Origin: Candidatus Manganitrophus noduliformans
Lineage (GTDB): Bacteria; Nitrospirota; Nitrospiria; SBBL01; Manganitrophaceae
Length of the DNA stretch: 64,000 nucleotides
Reading direction: 5' to 3'
NCBI RefSeq assembly: GCF_012184425.1
Contig: NZ_VTOW01000001.1
Span: 1,054,001-1,118,000 of the forward strand
Part shown: positions 17,334-25,883 of the stretch, in pieces
Layout of the letters: every line of letters starts with the position of its first letter
Position numbering within the stretch: the stretch's first letter is position 1
Translations under genes and position numbers: made by a program
The notes under the pieces: generated by a model
What the model was told of the DNA's origin: nothing
Seen by the model: only the letters and a program-made list of their open reading frames with translations
The model's database searches: none

Positions 17334-18859
17334 TCTCGAAGCTGAGCATTCGAAAGCGACTGGTTTTATTCGGGGCCCTGTGGCTGACGGCCTGCACCGT
17401 CCTTCTCGCCTTCCATCTCTTTTCCGAAGGGAGGCGGACCTTGCTCGAAGGGGCGGTCAAGCGGTCCCAAACCGTCGCAGGCAGGCTGGCGGAGCAGGCG
17501 CGCGGGCCGCTCTATGCGGGGGATGACACGGCGCTGCAGGAAATTCTGGAGGAGATCGAAGGGCAGCCGGACATCCTCTCCGCAGCGATCCGCCTGGGGG
17601 ATAAAAATTATCGAAGCAAAGCGATCCGGATCGAATCGACGGATGCGCCGGAGAAGATCGTCAGCGGCGCCTCGCGCCTCGTGACGGCCGACGGTCTTCG
17701 GGCCGTCGAATCGCATGCTTCGATTCAATTCCAGGGGGAGGCCCTGACGGATGGGATTCCCTTCCGGACGGAGAGAGAGCGCCGGGAGAACGGCCAGGCG
17801 GTCGTCCTGTTGTCGGTCGAGCCGGTCTTTGCTCAGGTTCAAACCCTGCTGGTCCGGACGGCGCTTATTTTGGGAGGGGTGCTGGGGGCGGGGTTGCTGC
17901 TCGGTTGGGCCCTCTTCGGGGCCATGGTCTCCCCGCTGCGCCGCATGGCCGACCATGCCCGGCGGCTCGCCGACGGCGATGCGGCGGGGGAAAGGGGATT
18001 GCCGTCCGAGGATGAGATCGCGATGGTCTTGAGCCTGATGGCATCGATGAAAAGGTCCCTTGACGAGAAAACCGACCGGATCGTCGAACTGCAGCGCCAC
18101 TTGAAGGACTCCGTGAACAAGCGGTCGGATCTGGAGGAGATGAACACGTTATTGAGCGATGTCCTGAACCAGAGAAATGATTTTCTCAGGCTTCTCTCCC
18201 ATGAGGTGAAGACCCCTCTTGGGACCGTCTCGAATCTGATTGCGGGCCTTCAGGACGGGGTCCCCGGACCGGTCACCGATCGTCAAAAGGAGTATCTGGC
18301 CCTGATCAAGAGCAATACCGACCGGGTGAACCGGGTGATCGCGGCCATGCTCCAGCATGCCGTCGCCAGGACCGGCCACGTTCAGATCGATCGTTGCCCG
18401 GTGCGCGTGTCGGACGTGGTCCGGCAAGTCTGCTTTGCGCTCCTCGCATTTCAGGAAGAGAGACAGGTCGCCTGCATCCTTGGGGACTCGGTCTTCGGGA
18501 AGACGGTTCAGGCCGACATGGTCCTGGTGGACCAGATCCTCTTCAATCTGATCCACAATGCCATCAAGGCGAGCCCTCCGGGCGGCGCGGTGACGCTCGA
18601 AGCGACAGAGACCGGATCCGAGGTCGTCATCGGCGTCAGGGATGCCGGCATGGGAATCCCCAAGGAGATACAGCCCAAACTCCTTTTGGAGCCGTTGTCG
18701 TCCGATGTAAAGAAAGGAGGCGGTGTCGGGCTGTATATCAGTCGCTATCTGGTCGAGCTGCACGGCGGCCGGATCTGGTACACGGCGGAGGAGGGAAAAG
18801 GAACCGCCTTCTACTTTACGCTGCCCAATTCACCCGCGCATGTGGAAAAAAGGGTGTGA
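17330..18859 (+). CDS. Membrane sensor histidine kinase
   Basis: 509 residues. Transmembrane segments at about 10-30 and 178-200 enclose a periplasmic sensor region; HAMP follows (MVSPLRRMADHARRLADGD), then a coiled coil, HisKA with the phosphorylated H291 (RLLSHEVKTPLG), and HATPase_c (NLIHNAIKASPPGG, DAGMGIP, GGGVGLYISRYLVELHGG). It is coupled by ATGA to the binding protein before it and lies 45 bp from its response regulator, so the pair is clear. Confidence 0.92.
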   Translation: MISKLSIRKRLVLFGALWLTACTVLLAFHLFSEGRRTLLEGAVKRSQTVAGRLAEQARGPLYAGDDTALQEILEEIEGQPDILSAAIRLGDKNYRSKAIRIESTDAPEKIVSGASRLVTADGLRAVESHASIQFQGEALTDGIPFRTERERRENGQAVVLLSVEPVFAQVQTLLVRTALILGGVLGAGLLLGWALFGAMVSPLRRMADHARRLADGDAAGERGLPSEDEIAMVLSLMASMKRSLDEKTDRIVELQRHLKDSVNKRSDLEEMNTLLSDVLNQRNDFLRLLSHEVKTPLGTVSNLIAGLQDGVPGPVTDRQKEYLALIKSNTDRVNRVIAAMLQHAVARTGHVQIDRCPVRVSDVVRQVCFALLAFQEERQVACILGDSVFGKTVQADMVLVDQILFNLIHNAIKASPPGGAVTLEATETGSEVVIGVRDAGMGIPKEIQPKLLLEPLSSDVKKGGGVGLYISRYLVELHGGRIWYTAEEGKGTAFYFTLPNSPAHVEKRV

Positions 18860-18904
18860 GCCGTCGCGGCATTGTCTTCGGTTAATATTCATTTCGGGGA
18901 AAGT

Positions 18905-20266
18905 ATGTCTGCTCGCATTCTGATTGTGGATGATGATCAAGGTTATCGGTTTTCTCTTCGCGATTATTTGGCCCATCTCGGTTATCGGATCACCGAGGCC
19001 GGATCATGCGCGGAAGCCCGCCAGATATTGAAGAGCCGGGAGCTCGACCTGATCCTGCTCGATCTGCAACTTCCGGATGGGGATGGTTTGGCCCTGCTCG
19101 ACGAGATCGCCCAGATGGGGGATGCGGTGGAGGTCATCATGATCTCCGGACATGGGACCATCGAGAAGGCGGTCCAGGCGATGCAGAAGGGGGCCTGCGA
19201 CTTCGTCCCCAAGCCGGGAGAGATGAGCGATCTGGTCGCGCGGATCAAAAAGGCGCTTGAGCTGAGAGGTTTGAAGCGGAGATCGGCGGGAAGGACCGAT
19301 GGATTTACACCCCCGATCGTCGGCAAAAGCAAGCAGATGACTTCCTGCCTGGAGGCCTGCCGGCGTCTGGCCCAGACAGACACCACGGTGCTGCTTCTCG
19401 GTGAGACTGGAACCGGCAAAGAAATCTTGGCAAGGTATCTTCACGCGGTAAGTCCGAGGCGCGATGGCCCTTTTGTCGCGGTGAGCTGCGCCAACTTCAC
19501 CGAGCAGCTGATTGATGACGATCTCTTCGGCCACGAGTCAGGCGCCTTCACCGGTGCCCACAAGGTCAAGCAAGGGAAAGTGGAGTCGGCCGACGGGGGG
19601 ACCCTCTTTTTGGACGAGATCGGAGAGATGCCGTATGCGCTTCAGGCCAAACTCTTGCGATTCCTGGAGATGCACACCTATACCCGCGTCGGCGGCGTCA
19701 AGGAGCGGGAGACGGACGTGCGGGTCGTTGCAGCGACCAACCGCAATTTGCAGGCGGAGACCAAGGAGGGAAGGTTCCGTCCGGATCTCTTCTTCCGCCT
19801 CAATGTCTATTCGCTGTACATCCCCCCGCTCAGGGAGTGGAGAGAGAGCATCCCTGACCTGGTCGGCCATTTTCTGTCGCAGATGGCCTGCAAGCAATCC
19901 CGGAACGGTTTCACCATCACGCCGGAAGCCCTGGAGCGCTTGATGGAATATCACTGGCCCGGAAACGTCCGGGAGTTGAGGAATGTCATTGAGCGGGCCA
20001 CGGTGATCTCGACGGATGGAACGATCGGCGAGAGCGACCTCCCCTTCCTGGCTGATGATCTAAAGGAGTCGCCGCAGGGTCGTTATCATGAGCAACTCCT
20101 TGAATACCAGAAACAGATTATTCTCTCCGCGTTGAGGGAATGTCATGGCAACCGGACCGAGGCGGCCAAGCGGCTCGGGCTCCATCGGACCGATTTCCTG
20201 CGAAGAATAAAAAACCTCGGGTTACAGACCCATCTCCCCCTCCAGAACAAGTCGACCGATTCGTAG
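18905..20266 (+). CDS. NtrC-family sigma-54 response regulator
   Basis: 453 residues from ATG 18905. The receiver has D9-D11 and phosphoacceptor D53 (LILLDLQLP). The AAA+ domain has GETGTGKE, the sigma-54 contact loop GAFTGA, GGTLFLDEIGEM and VRVVAATNR. A Fis-type HTH closes it (GNRTEAAKRLGLHRTDFLRRI). All key residues are present, so it should activate sigma-54 promoters when phosphorylated by the kinase encoded just upstream. A TTG 33 bp earlier is in frame but lacks the family start. Confidence 0.93.
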   Translation: MSARILIVDDDQGYRFSLRDYLAHLGYRITEAGSCAEARQILKSRELDLILLDLQLPDGDGLALLDEIAQMGDAVEVIMISGHGTIEKAVQAMQKGACDFVPKPGEMSDLVARIKKALELRGLKRRSAGRTDGFTPPIVGKSKQMTSCLEACRRLAQTDTTVLLLGETGTGKEILARYLHAVSPRRDGPFVAVSCANFTEQLIDDDLFGHESGAFTGAHKVKQGKVESADGGTLFLDEIGEMPYALQAKLLRFLEMHTYTRVGGVKERETDVRVVAATNRNLQAETKEGRFRPDLFFRLNVYSLYIPPLREWRESIPDLVGHFLSQMACKQSRNGFTITPEALERLMEYHWPGNVRELRNVIERATVISTDGTIGESDLPFLADDLKESPQGRYHEQLLEYQKQIILSALRECHGNRTEAAKRLGLHRTDFLRRIKNLGLQTHLPLQNKSTDS

Positions 20267-20509
20267 TCGATGCCTGCCAATATGAGCGCGAACGTCCCTT
20301 TCAATCCGGATAGGTGGCACTGTCCGGAAGGTTCTTTTTCGCCCAGGGAATGACGGAGGAAGCGAGCCATCCAGGGCCTTCGGCTCTCTTACCACCACAT
20401 CGGCGACGGCAAGAGATCGATGCTCGTCCTTTATGCGGTGGGGACGAAGTGCCGGGTAGTTATTACCAGTCGGAGTGTCTTGTGCGCCTTTCCAAAGCCA
20501 TATGGCGCA

Positions 20510-20833
20510 TCATTCAGGACAAACCGCGCCACCCCCTCCCTTATAGGCGTAGGCCAACTCAAAGAAGCTCGCGCTTGAAAGCGTGTGCTCTTCGATCGGC
20601 AGATTCTGAAACGCTGTCTTAAATTCTGCGGTCTGATGCGCGCGCTCCCAGGCCTCTTTGCTTTCCCAGGTTCCGTAGACCACATACTCCCGAGGATGCT
20701 TCAGCGACCGGTGAACCTTGACCTCAATGCATCCGGGTTGGCCGCTTATCAACTGTGCAAGCGCGCGATGAAGGGATTCGAACTCCTGGACCTTGGATGG
20801 CTGGACATAAAAACTCACCAGAGTGTGCATCAT
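20510..20833 (-). CDS. Antibiotic-biosynthesis-monooxygenase (ABM) domain protein
   Basis: 107 residues, a single dimeric alpha-beta barrel domain: LVSFYVQPSKVQEFESLHRALAQLISGQPGCIEVKVHRSL, EYVVYGTWESKEAWERAHQTAEF. Small ABM proteins of this kind include quinol monooxygenases and haem-degrading or stress proteins. Its ATG overlaps the MerR gene stop by 4 bp, so both are made from the MerR promoter at 21328-21359. The substrate is unknown. Confidence 0.78.
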   Translation of the reverse strand: MMHTLVSFYVQPSKVQEFESLHRALAQLISGQPGCIEVKVHRSLKHPREYVVYGTWESKEAWERAHQTAEFKTAFQNLPIEEHTLSSASFFELAYAYKGGGGAVCPE

Positions 20834-21306
20834 GACTTTCCTCCTTTGCGGCCTTTCCGCTTCAAAGCCGCTGTTGATTGTGTGACAGGGACGTCGTACA
20901 GGTCATCAAAGAGAGGCACGAAGTCGCCGGACGAGGCCCGGCCGAGTCGTCCTTTCCATCGAATGAGCACTCGTCTTAGATGGGTGCGCAGCGTCGACAG
21001 ATCGTCAATTACCCGATCGAGATCAGCGACCTTCTGCTGGAGGAGATCCCGAACTGTGCGGCATGGGGGACTTCCCGCGCGGTACATCCGAAAGATTTCG
21101 GCCAGCTCATGAAGCGTGAAACCTGCCCGCTTGGCTGGGGCCACCCACTTGAGGTACTGGACTTCTCGCGCACTCCAGAGGCGGTATCCGGCGGGAGAGC
21201 GCTCCGCCCTCGGCACGAGTCCGATTCGCTCATAGTGGCGGATACTATCCGGCCCCACGCCGGCGATACGAGCAAGTTGGCTGACCGTTAATTTGTGAAG
21301 CGACAT
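20830..21306 (-). CDS. MerR-family regulator
   Basis: 158 residues. The winged HTH is plain (LTVSQLARIAGVGPDSIRHYERIGLVPRAERSPAGYRLWS), followed by the long dimerisation helix and a cysteine in GSPPCRTVRDLLQQK where metal-sensing relatives bind ligand. Only this one cysteine is in the usual region, so the signal may not be a metal. A good ribosome-binding site (GGGAGG) precedes the ATG. The operator lies 30-50 bp upstream of the start. Confidence 0.88.
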   Translation of the reverse strand: MSLHKLTVSQLARIAGVGPDSIRHYERIGLVPRAERSPAGYRLWSAREVQYLKWVAPAKRAGFTLHELAEIFRMYRAGSPPCRTVRDLLQQKVADLDRVIDDLSTLRTHLRRVLIRWKGRLGRASSGDFVPLFDDLYDVPVTQSTAALKRKGRKGGKS

Positions 21307-21327
21307 GCTTGGCCTCCCTCAGTAAAC

Positions 21328-21359
21328 ATTCTAGATCTTGGAACCGTATCCAAGGTCAA
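21328..21359 (-). promoter_or_regulatory. MerR-type promoter with operator dyad
   Basis: On the minus strand, -35 TTGACC (complement of 21354-21359) and -10 TAGAAT (complement of 21328-21333) are 20 bp apart, the over-long spacing typical of MerR-activated promoters. The spacer is filled by the perfect dyad CTTGGA-TACGGT-TCCAAG (21337-21354). It drives the merR and ABM genes; the regulator should twist this spacer to activate its own operon. Confidence 0.8.
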
Positions 21360-21411
21360 GCTTTTTTTGAATGAGACAAAAAAGGTAAGCCACCTTGGAA
21401 AGACCACATGT

Positions 21412-22077
21412 TTATCCGGCATGTTTGGACAGATAACCGGTGATCTCGACCTTTTCTCGCTCGGTGATGACCCGTTTTCCCATAACCTGCATGTTGGACT
21501 GCATCCGCTCGACGATGCCGGGCCATTCGGGCGCGGTGTGCTGCCTGGGATCCGGCAGGGTGTGGCACTGGCCGCAGGTCTGTTGAAAAAGGACCGCTCC
21601 TGGAGAATCCGGTTCCGGAACGAGACCTGGGGGCAAACCTTTCATGGCGTGGGCCTTCAAATAGTCTACCAGGACCTCTCCCTCTTCGGCCGTCGGAGAT
21701 CTGACCTGCATCATCCCCGGCATGCTGGCCATCATCCGATCCCGCGCCAGCATCCGTTCGGCGATACGAGGCCAATCTTCTTCGGTATGCATTCGGGGAG
21801 AGGGCAAATTGTGGCACTGAGCACAATAGGTGGAAAGAAGTTTTGCCCCCGGGCTGGCGGGATCTGGAAGATCCTGGAGGGTGACGCCTGCCGGAAGGAT
21901 TCCTCCCATCATCTTCCGCATCATTTCGTTCATCAGCCTCTGATCCATCATCCCGCCCATCATGGGACCTCCCATCCTCCAGACCCTACCCTGATTCCCG
22001 ATTCCGGTGGCGGCGATCCCGATCAGACCGATCCCGATGAAGCAGAGGGAGACCCACAGTAATGTATTTCTTTTCAT
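21412..22077 (-). CDS. Dihaem c-type cytochrome, membrane-anchored
   Basis: 221 residues. An N-terminal hydrophobic segment (LLWVSLCFIGIGLIGIAA) anchors or exports it; a Met-rich stretch follows. Two similar halves each carry one haem site (CAQCH and CGQCH) with the flanks KLLSTYCAQCHNLPSPRMHTE and VLFQQTCGQCHTLPDPRQHTA, so the gene arose by duplication. Distal methionines (MPGMMQV, MQVMGKR) may be axial ligands. It is the last gene of the leftward operon and could take electrons from the flavoprotein two genes upstream. Confidence 0.85.
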   Translation of the reverse strand: MKRNTLLWVSLCFIGIGLIGIAATGIGNQGRVWRMGGPMMGGMMDQRLMNEMMRKMMGGILPAGVTLQDLPDPASPGAKLLSTYCAQCHNLPSPRMHTEEDWPRIAERMLARDRMMASMPGMMQVRSPTAEEGEVLVDYLKAHAMKGLPPGLVPEPDSPGAVLFQQTCGQCHTLPDPRQHTAPEWPGIVERMQSNMQVMGKRVITEREKVEITGYLSKHAG

Positions 22078-22090
22078 GAGGTGATTCTCT

Positions 22091-22327
22091 CTAAATAAGG
22101 TCTAGTTTTTTCTCTTCGTACTCTTCCTTTGAGATCTCCCCCCGGGCGTACCGTTTCTTGAGGATCTCCAAGGCCGATTCGCTTTCCCGATCGCTTCTGC
22201 CTCTACTACCCCGATCCACCGCCCAGACCGCCAGAAGGACAACTCCCACAATCACCAGAAGCCAGAAGAGGAGGTTGAGCACCATCCAGAGGCCCATGCC
22301 ATAGCCCATCATGCCGTTGGACATCAT
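22091..22327 (-). CDS. Small membrane protein with SHOCT domain
   Basis: 78 residues: a Met/Gly-rich start (MMSNGMMGYGMG), one transmembrane helix (LNLLFWLLVIVGVVLLAVWAV), and a C-terminal SHOCT motif (ALEILKKRYARGEISKEEYEEKKLDL). SHOCT segments are short oligomerisation modules. It lies 13 bp before the cytochrome gene and 10 bp after the flavoprotein gene, so it may assemble these at the membrane; inference. Confidence 0.8.
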   Translation of the reverse strand: MMSNGMMGYGMGLWMVLNLLFWLLVIVGVVLLAVWAVDRGSRGRSDRESESALEILKKRYARGEISKEEYEEKKLDLI

Positions 22328-22337
22328 TGATGATCTC

Positions 22338-23492
22338 CTAAAACCAATGCTTCAGCCACCAGCGCTCAAACAGGACCTTTCCCCAGTGCCAGTGATAGCC
22401 GGGCCTTCTCAATTTGATTTGCGGCGCAGGCAGAGCGTAGAAATTCCCGCCGGCGAAACCGGCGCGGCCAGAGCCCATCTCCAAAAAACAGTAGCCGTGT
22501 CCGTCGAAGGCTTCGGAGGCGTTGCCTCCCGCAATCTCGGCGGCGATGTTTTTGGCCACCGTCTCCGCTTGATGGTGGGCGAAAACCCCCGCCTTGGGAA
22601 GCGGTTTTCCGACGGGGAGCATGATGGAGGTGATGTCTCCGATGGCGTAGACTCCCTCATAGCGAGTCTTGAGAGTGCGGGGATCGACGGGAATCCATCC
22701 CGACTCCCCCGCCAGCCCGGAATCCTTGGTCACCTGCGGCGCCCGATGGGGCGGGACGGCGACAAGGAGGTCGTACCGGGTCCGCTGGCCGTTTTCAAAA
22801 AGGAGTTCCCGGGTGGACCATTCGACCGAGGAGATCTTCATCATCGGATGGAAGGCGATCCCTCTCTCTTCGACCATCTGTTTGACGGCGTTCCCCATCA
22901 CCGGTCCGGCCACCGGCATCGGGAGCGGCTCCGGCGTGTAGATTGAAATGTCGCACTTCTTCTCAAGGCCCCGCTTTCTGAAATAATCGGCGAGGAGCAT
23001 CGCCGCCTCATAAGGGGCGGCGGGGCATTTAAACGGCGTTGCGGCGATCAGGATCACCACGCGGCCTCCTTCGATGCCGCGCACCGCTTCCCATAGCCGT
23101 TCCGCCCCCGACGGTTCATAGAAGAGGTGGGCCGTGTCGCGCAGGCCCGGGATGGTCTCCGGGGCCAGATCGGCCCCCAGGCTGATGATGAGGTCGTCAT
23201 AAGAAAAGGCCCGATCATCAGCCACCACCGTCCGCCCCGTCGGATCGATCCGGGTGACATCAGCCTGGACCACCTCGATCCCTTTCCGGGCGAGAGATTC
23301 CAGCGGCCGGCGGATCTGCTCCAGTTTTCTCTGGCCGACCATCAGCCAGAGGAGGGAGGGGGAGAAGACGTACTCCCGTTTTCTGTCGATCAGGATCACC
23401 CGGTGATCGCGGGCAATCTTCTTGCGCAAGAGATTGGCGGCGACCTGTCCGCCGATCCCCCCGCCCAAGATGAGAATCGTTTTCCCTGCCAT
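22338..23492 (-). CDS. FAD-dependent oxidoreductase, sulfide:quinone oxidoreductase-like
   Basis: 384 residues. FAD-binding GGGIGGQVAANLL at the N-terminus; the second dinucleotide site motif region near VVILIAATPFKCPAAPYEAAML, which carries a cysteine in the SQR-type position; FAD-closing VYAIGDITSI. Further cysteines are in KKCDIS and GYCFLEMG. The aromatic C-terminal tail (YHWHWGKVLFERWWLKHWF) is typical of membrane-bound SQR-like enzymes. Likely oxidises sulfide or a persulfide to the quinone pool or the cytochrome downstream. Specific substrate not proven; a plain NDH-2-like role is the alternative. Confidence 0.78.
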   Translation of the reverse strand: MAGKTILILGGGIGGQVAANLLRKKIARDHRVILIDRKREYVFSPSLLWLMVGQRKLEQIRRPLESLARKGIEVVQADVTRIDPTGRTVVADDRAFSYDDLIISLGADLAPETIPGLRDTAHLFYEPSGAERLWEAVRGIEGGRVVILIAATPFKCPAAPYEAAMLLADYFRKRGLEKKCDISIYTPEPLPMPVAGPVMGNAVKQMVEERGIAFHPMMKISSVEWSTRELLFENGQRTRYDLLVAVPPHRAPQVTKDSGLAGESGWIPVDPRTLKTRYEGVYAIGDITSIMLPVGKPLPKAGVFAHHQAETVAKNIAAEIAGGNASEAFDGHGYCFLEMGSGRAGFAGGNFYALPAPQIKLRRPGYHWHWGKVLFERWWLKHWF

Positions 23493-23508
23493 GATGGATT
23501 CTCCTCTC

Positions 23509-23859
23509 CTAAAATGTGATGACCTGTCTGCTTTCCTTCGTCCATCGGGCCAGATCGGCCATGCTTCCGATGCGGACCCCTTTGATCAGATCTTCTCCTT
23601 TGAACCCCCGCGCCTTGCAACAGGTTGCGCACGCCAGAATTTCGGCCCCTTTGGCGCCAAGCTGCTCCAGCATCTTGCCGAGATTGTAGTATCCCGTCGG
23701 GACCTCCTGGCCCGCTTTGGCCATCCCGACGGCGTCTCCCAACAGAAAGAGGTTGACCCGGCTCTCTGCGGCCAGAAGCGCCTGGGCCAGCCGGAGGGCG
23801 TTCCAGGCTTTCTCCGTTCCGTAAGGAGATTCTTGCACAATCAATGTGATGGCGTCCAT
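23509..23859 (-). CDS. DsrE/DsrF-like sulfur-relay family protein
   Basis: 116 residues with the DsrE-like fold: ITLIVQESPYGTEKAWNALRLAQALL at the start and a conserved cysteine cluster LACATCCKARGF near residue 80. DsrE relatives carry sulfur on such cysteines. It sits between the methyltransferase and the SQR-like gene with 16 bp and 3 bp gaps, supporting a sulfur-handling job with the flavoprotein. Confidence 0.8.
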   Translation of the reverse strand: MDAITLIVQESPYGTEKAWNALRLAQALLAAESRVNLFLLGDAVGMAKAGQEVPTGYYNLGKMLEQLGAKGAEILACATCCKARGFKGEDLIKGVRIGSMADLARWTKESRQVITF

Positions 23860-23862
23860 GAG

Positions 23863-24615
23863 TTACCTCCTTTGCTCACTTCGCTCGTCAAGGAAAGGGA
23901 GGCGCTTCACGCGTTGATTCGATCCTCCCCTTTCCGCTTTCATGGCGATAAACGCGCCTGTTCCCGGCGCCAACTTTTTTAAAATGACTTCGAACAAACG
24001 ATAACCCTTCAAAAAAGTTCTGGAAGGGACTGGCGGAAAGTGGAGCAGGATGCGCGTAGCGCCGATTCGGAATCCTTTTCGCTGAAGAAGACGCTCCAAT
24101 TTCCGCCTCCCCCAGAAATGGGCCTGATTGTAGATCGTGTCGGTGAAGAGCCCTTTCAACCTCCGCCAGAGCGCCCAGGGGCTGAAGCGGTTCAGCTCGC
24201 CGAGGACCAGCCGTCCGTCCTGCTTTAAGACCCTGTGCGTCTCTTCGATGGTCTGATCGGGCGAGCGGACAAAACAGAGAGAGGTCACCGCCAAGGCGAG
24301 ATCAAAGCAGCTCGGGCGAAAGGGAAGGGCCTCCGCCGATCCGAGAACAAAGAGGCCGGGGAGCCCCGCCCGCCGGAACTTCTCCCGCGCGATCGCGATC
24401 ATCTCCATCGAAGGATCGACCCCGACGACACGACTCCCTCTTCGCGCCAGCTCCAATGTGTAGATTCCCGTCCCGCACCCGATGTCGATCGCTCGTTCGG
24501 CCGGTTTAACCTCGGCAAGATTGAAGATGACTTCCGATTCCAGGGCGTGCGCCAGAGAGCCAAGAGGGGTTTGATACCAGGCATCGTACCGATCGGCCAC
24601 ATCTTTAAAATTCAT
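23863..24615 (-). CDS. Class I SAM-dependent methyltransferase
   Basis: 250 residues. SAM-binding AIDIGCGTGIYTLELARRG, then VVGVDPSMEMIAIAR, LPFRPSCFDLALAVTSLCFV and VLKQDGRLVLGELN. This is the UbiE/COQ5-like Methyltransf_11 type. The start at 24615 gives MNFKDVADRYDAW, the normal family start, and overlaps the stop of the outer-membrane protein gene by 11 bp; longer versions would read through that gene. Substrate unknown; a lipid or quinone precursor would fit the neighbours. Confidence 0.85.
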   Translation of the reverse strand: MNFKDVADRYDAWYQTPLGSLAHALESEVIFNLAEVKPAERAIDIGCGTGIYTLELARRGSRVVGVDPSMEMIAIAREKFRRAGLPGLFVLGSAEALPFRPSCFDLALAVTSLCFVRSPDQTIEETHRVLKQDGRLVLGELNRFSPWALWRRLKGLFTDTIYNQAHFWGRRKLERLLQRKGFRIGATRILLHFPPVPSRTFLKGYRLFEVILKKLAPGTGAFIAMKAERGGSNQRVKRLPFLDERSEQRR

Positions 24616-25849
24616 AGCGCGTTGTGACGTAGACATTGTCATTTTTATCCAGTTGTCCGAAGGGGGCTGTCTTTTTGCTCCCTCCAAAAACATTCGCCCC
24701 CACCGCCCCCCAGAGCGCATCGGTGAAGCTGTACCGAACCTCCGGGATGAAATAATAATCCTCATCCGTCGGGCTATAGAAAGCAAAAAGGGAAAGCCTC
24801 AAGGTCTGGTAGCGGAAAAATTGAGTCAGGCGGAGGGTCAGAAGCTGTCGCAGCCGGTCCTGAGCGGGGAAACCGGCGGGGAGCGTCTCGCGGTACGAAC
24901 CATGATCGAGGAGATACTCGCCGTAGTACTGGATGCCGGCGGTCAGATCGCTTAAGAGCTGCCGCTGATAGCCAGCCAGATACTTCGCCATGGAATTGGG
25001 AATAGAGGGATCGCGCCCGGATCGATCATCCAGGGAGTCATAATAGGCCGCCTCCAGACCGGTCACCCCTCCCAGGGCGTTTCCCTGGCCGCTGGCGCCG
25101 TAGACGGCGAGCCGGGGAAAAAAGAGATTAACCCTGCTGGGCGCCAACGGAGAATCGGGTCTCATCCCCGACGTCCTGAAGAAGCCCTTGTAGGCGTAGA
25201 CCGCGGTGTCAAAACCGAAGAGGCTCCGGTAGAGCCTTAACGCCAGCTCGGTATTTTCGAACTCGGCCCGCGGCTCCTCGGCGGTCCGGGGGAGACCGGG
25301 AAAGGGATCGAAGAGAAAGAATCGCTCCGGCGCCGGAAGGGTGTCCGATTGGAAGAAGGGGATGACCACCAGCTCGGCGGAGACGACGTTTGAAAAGAGA
25401 TCGACCTTAGCGGCGTCGGAGCCGATCTTCAGGTATTCGAGAGGCCTTCCGGAAAAGAAGGCGGCGTAATCCTTCGGGAAGATGTCGTTGATGAAGAGGA
25501 GGTCCCCCACCCCCCAGGTGATGATCTGGCGGCCCAGGCGGAGATCAAAGAAGCCGCCGCCGTAGTCGAGGTAGGCCTCGCGCAGGTCGGTCTCCGTCTT
25601 GCGGAAGACGGCGTCTCTGAAGAAATCGCTCTTGAGGAAAAACCGGCTCCCTTCCGAAGCGCCTGAAAGCTTGATCTGAAACCGTTCCTCCCCCAAGAGG
25701 AAATCTCCCCCTTCGGGTCCAGGCAACTCTTCACCCGTGATCCGTCCGGCATAATTTCCCTGCGCAAAACCATGCAGAGAAACCTCCTCCGCAAGCGCAG
25801 GAGTGACCGAAACAAGAAATAGCACCAATGTCATCCTTATCTTGAACAT
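24605..25849 (-). CDS. Outer-membrane beta-barrel protein
   Basis: 414 residues with signal peptide (TLVLFLVSVTPALAEE). The body has alternating strands with aromatic girdles and ends in YVTTRYEF, a classic barrel end with terminal Phe. Proteins of this size beside an MMPL exporter and an LolA-like protein often belong to DUF1302-like or porin-like families. FDLRLGRQIITWGVGDLLFINDIFPKDYAAFF resembles the GRQ..WG block of that group. Probably the outer-membrane port of the transporter encoded upstream. Confidence 0.75.
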   Translation of the reverse strand: MFKIRMTLVLFLVSVTPALAEEVSLHGFAQGNYAGRITGEELPGPEGGDFLLGEERFQIKLSGASEGSRFFLKSDFFRDAVFRKTETDLREAYLDYGGGFFDLRLGRQIITWGVGDLLFINDIFPKDYAAFFSGRPLEYLKIGSDAAKVDLFSNVVSAELVVIPFFQSDTLPAPERFFLFDPFPGLPRTAEEPRAEFENTELALRLYRSLFGFDTAVYAYKGFFRTSGMRPDSPLAPSRVNLFFPRLAVYGASGQGNALGGVTGLEAAYYDSLDDRSGRDPSIPNSMAKYLAGYQRQLLSDLTAGIQYYGEYLLDHGSYRETLPAGFPAQDRLRQLLTLRLTQFFRYQTLRLSLFAFYSPTDEDYYFIPEVRYSFTDALWGAVGANVFGGSKKTAPFGQLDKNDNVYVTTRYEF

Positions 25850-25883
25850 TTTCTAACTCACCACTCTCAACTCACAACTGTTT

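Noticed and set aside
20267-20509. Transposase remnant between the sigma-54 regulator and the ABM gene
   Set aside because: Short coding-like stretches appear on both strands, but no transposase motif or inverted repeat could be named.
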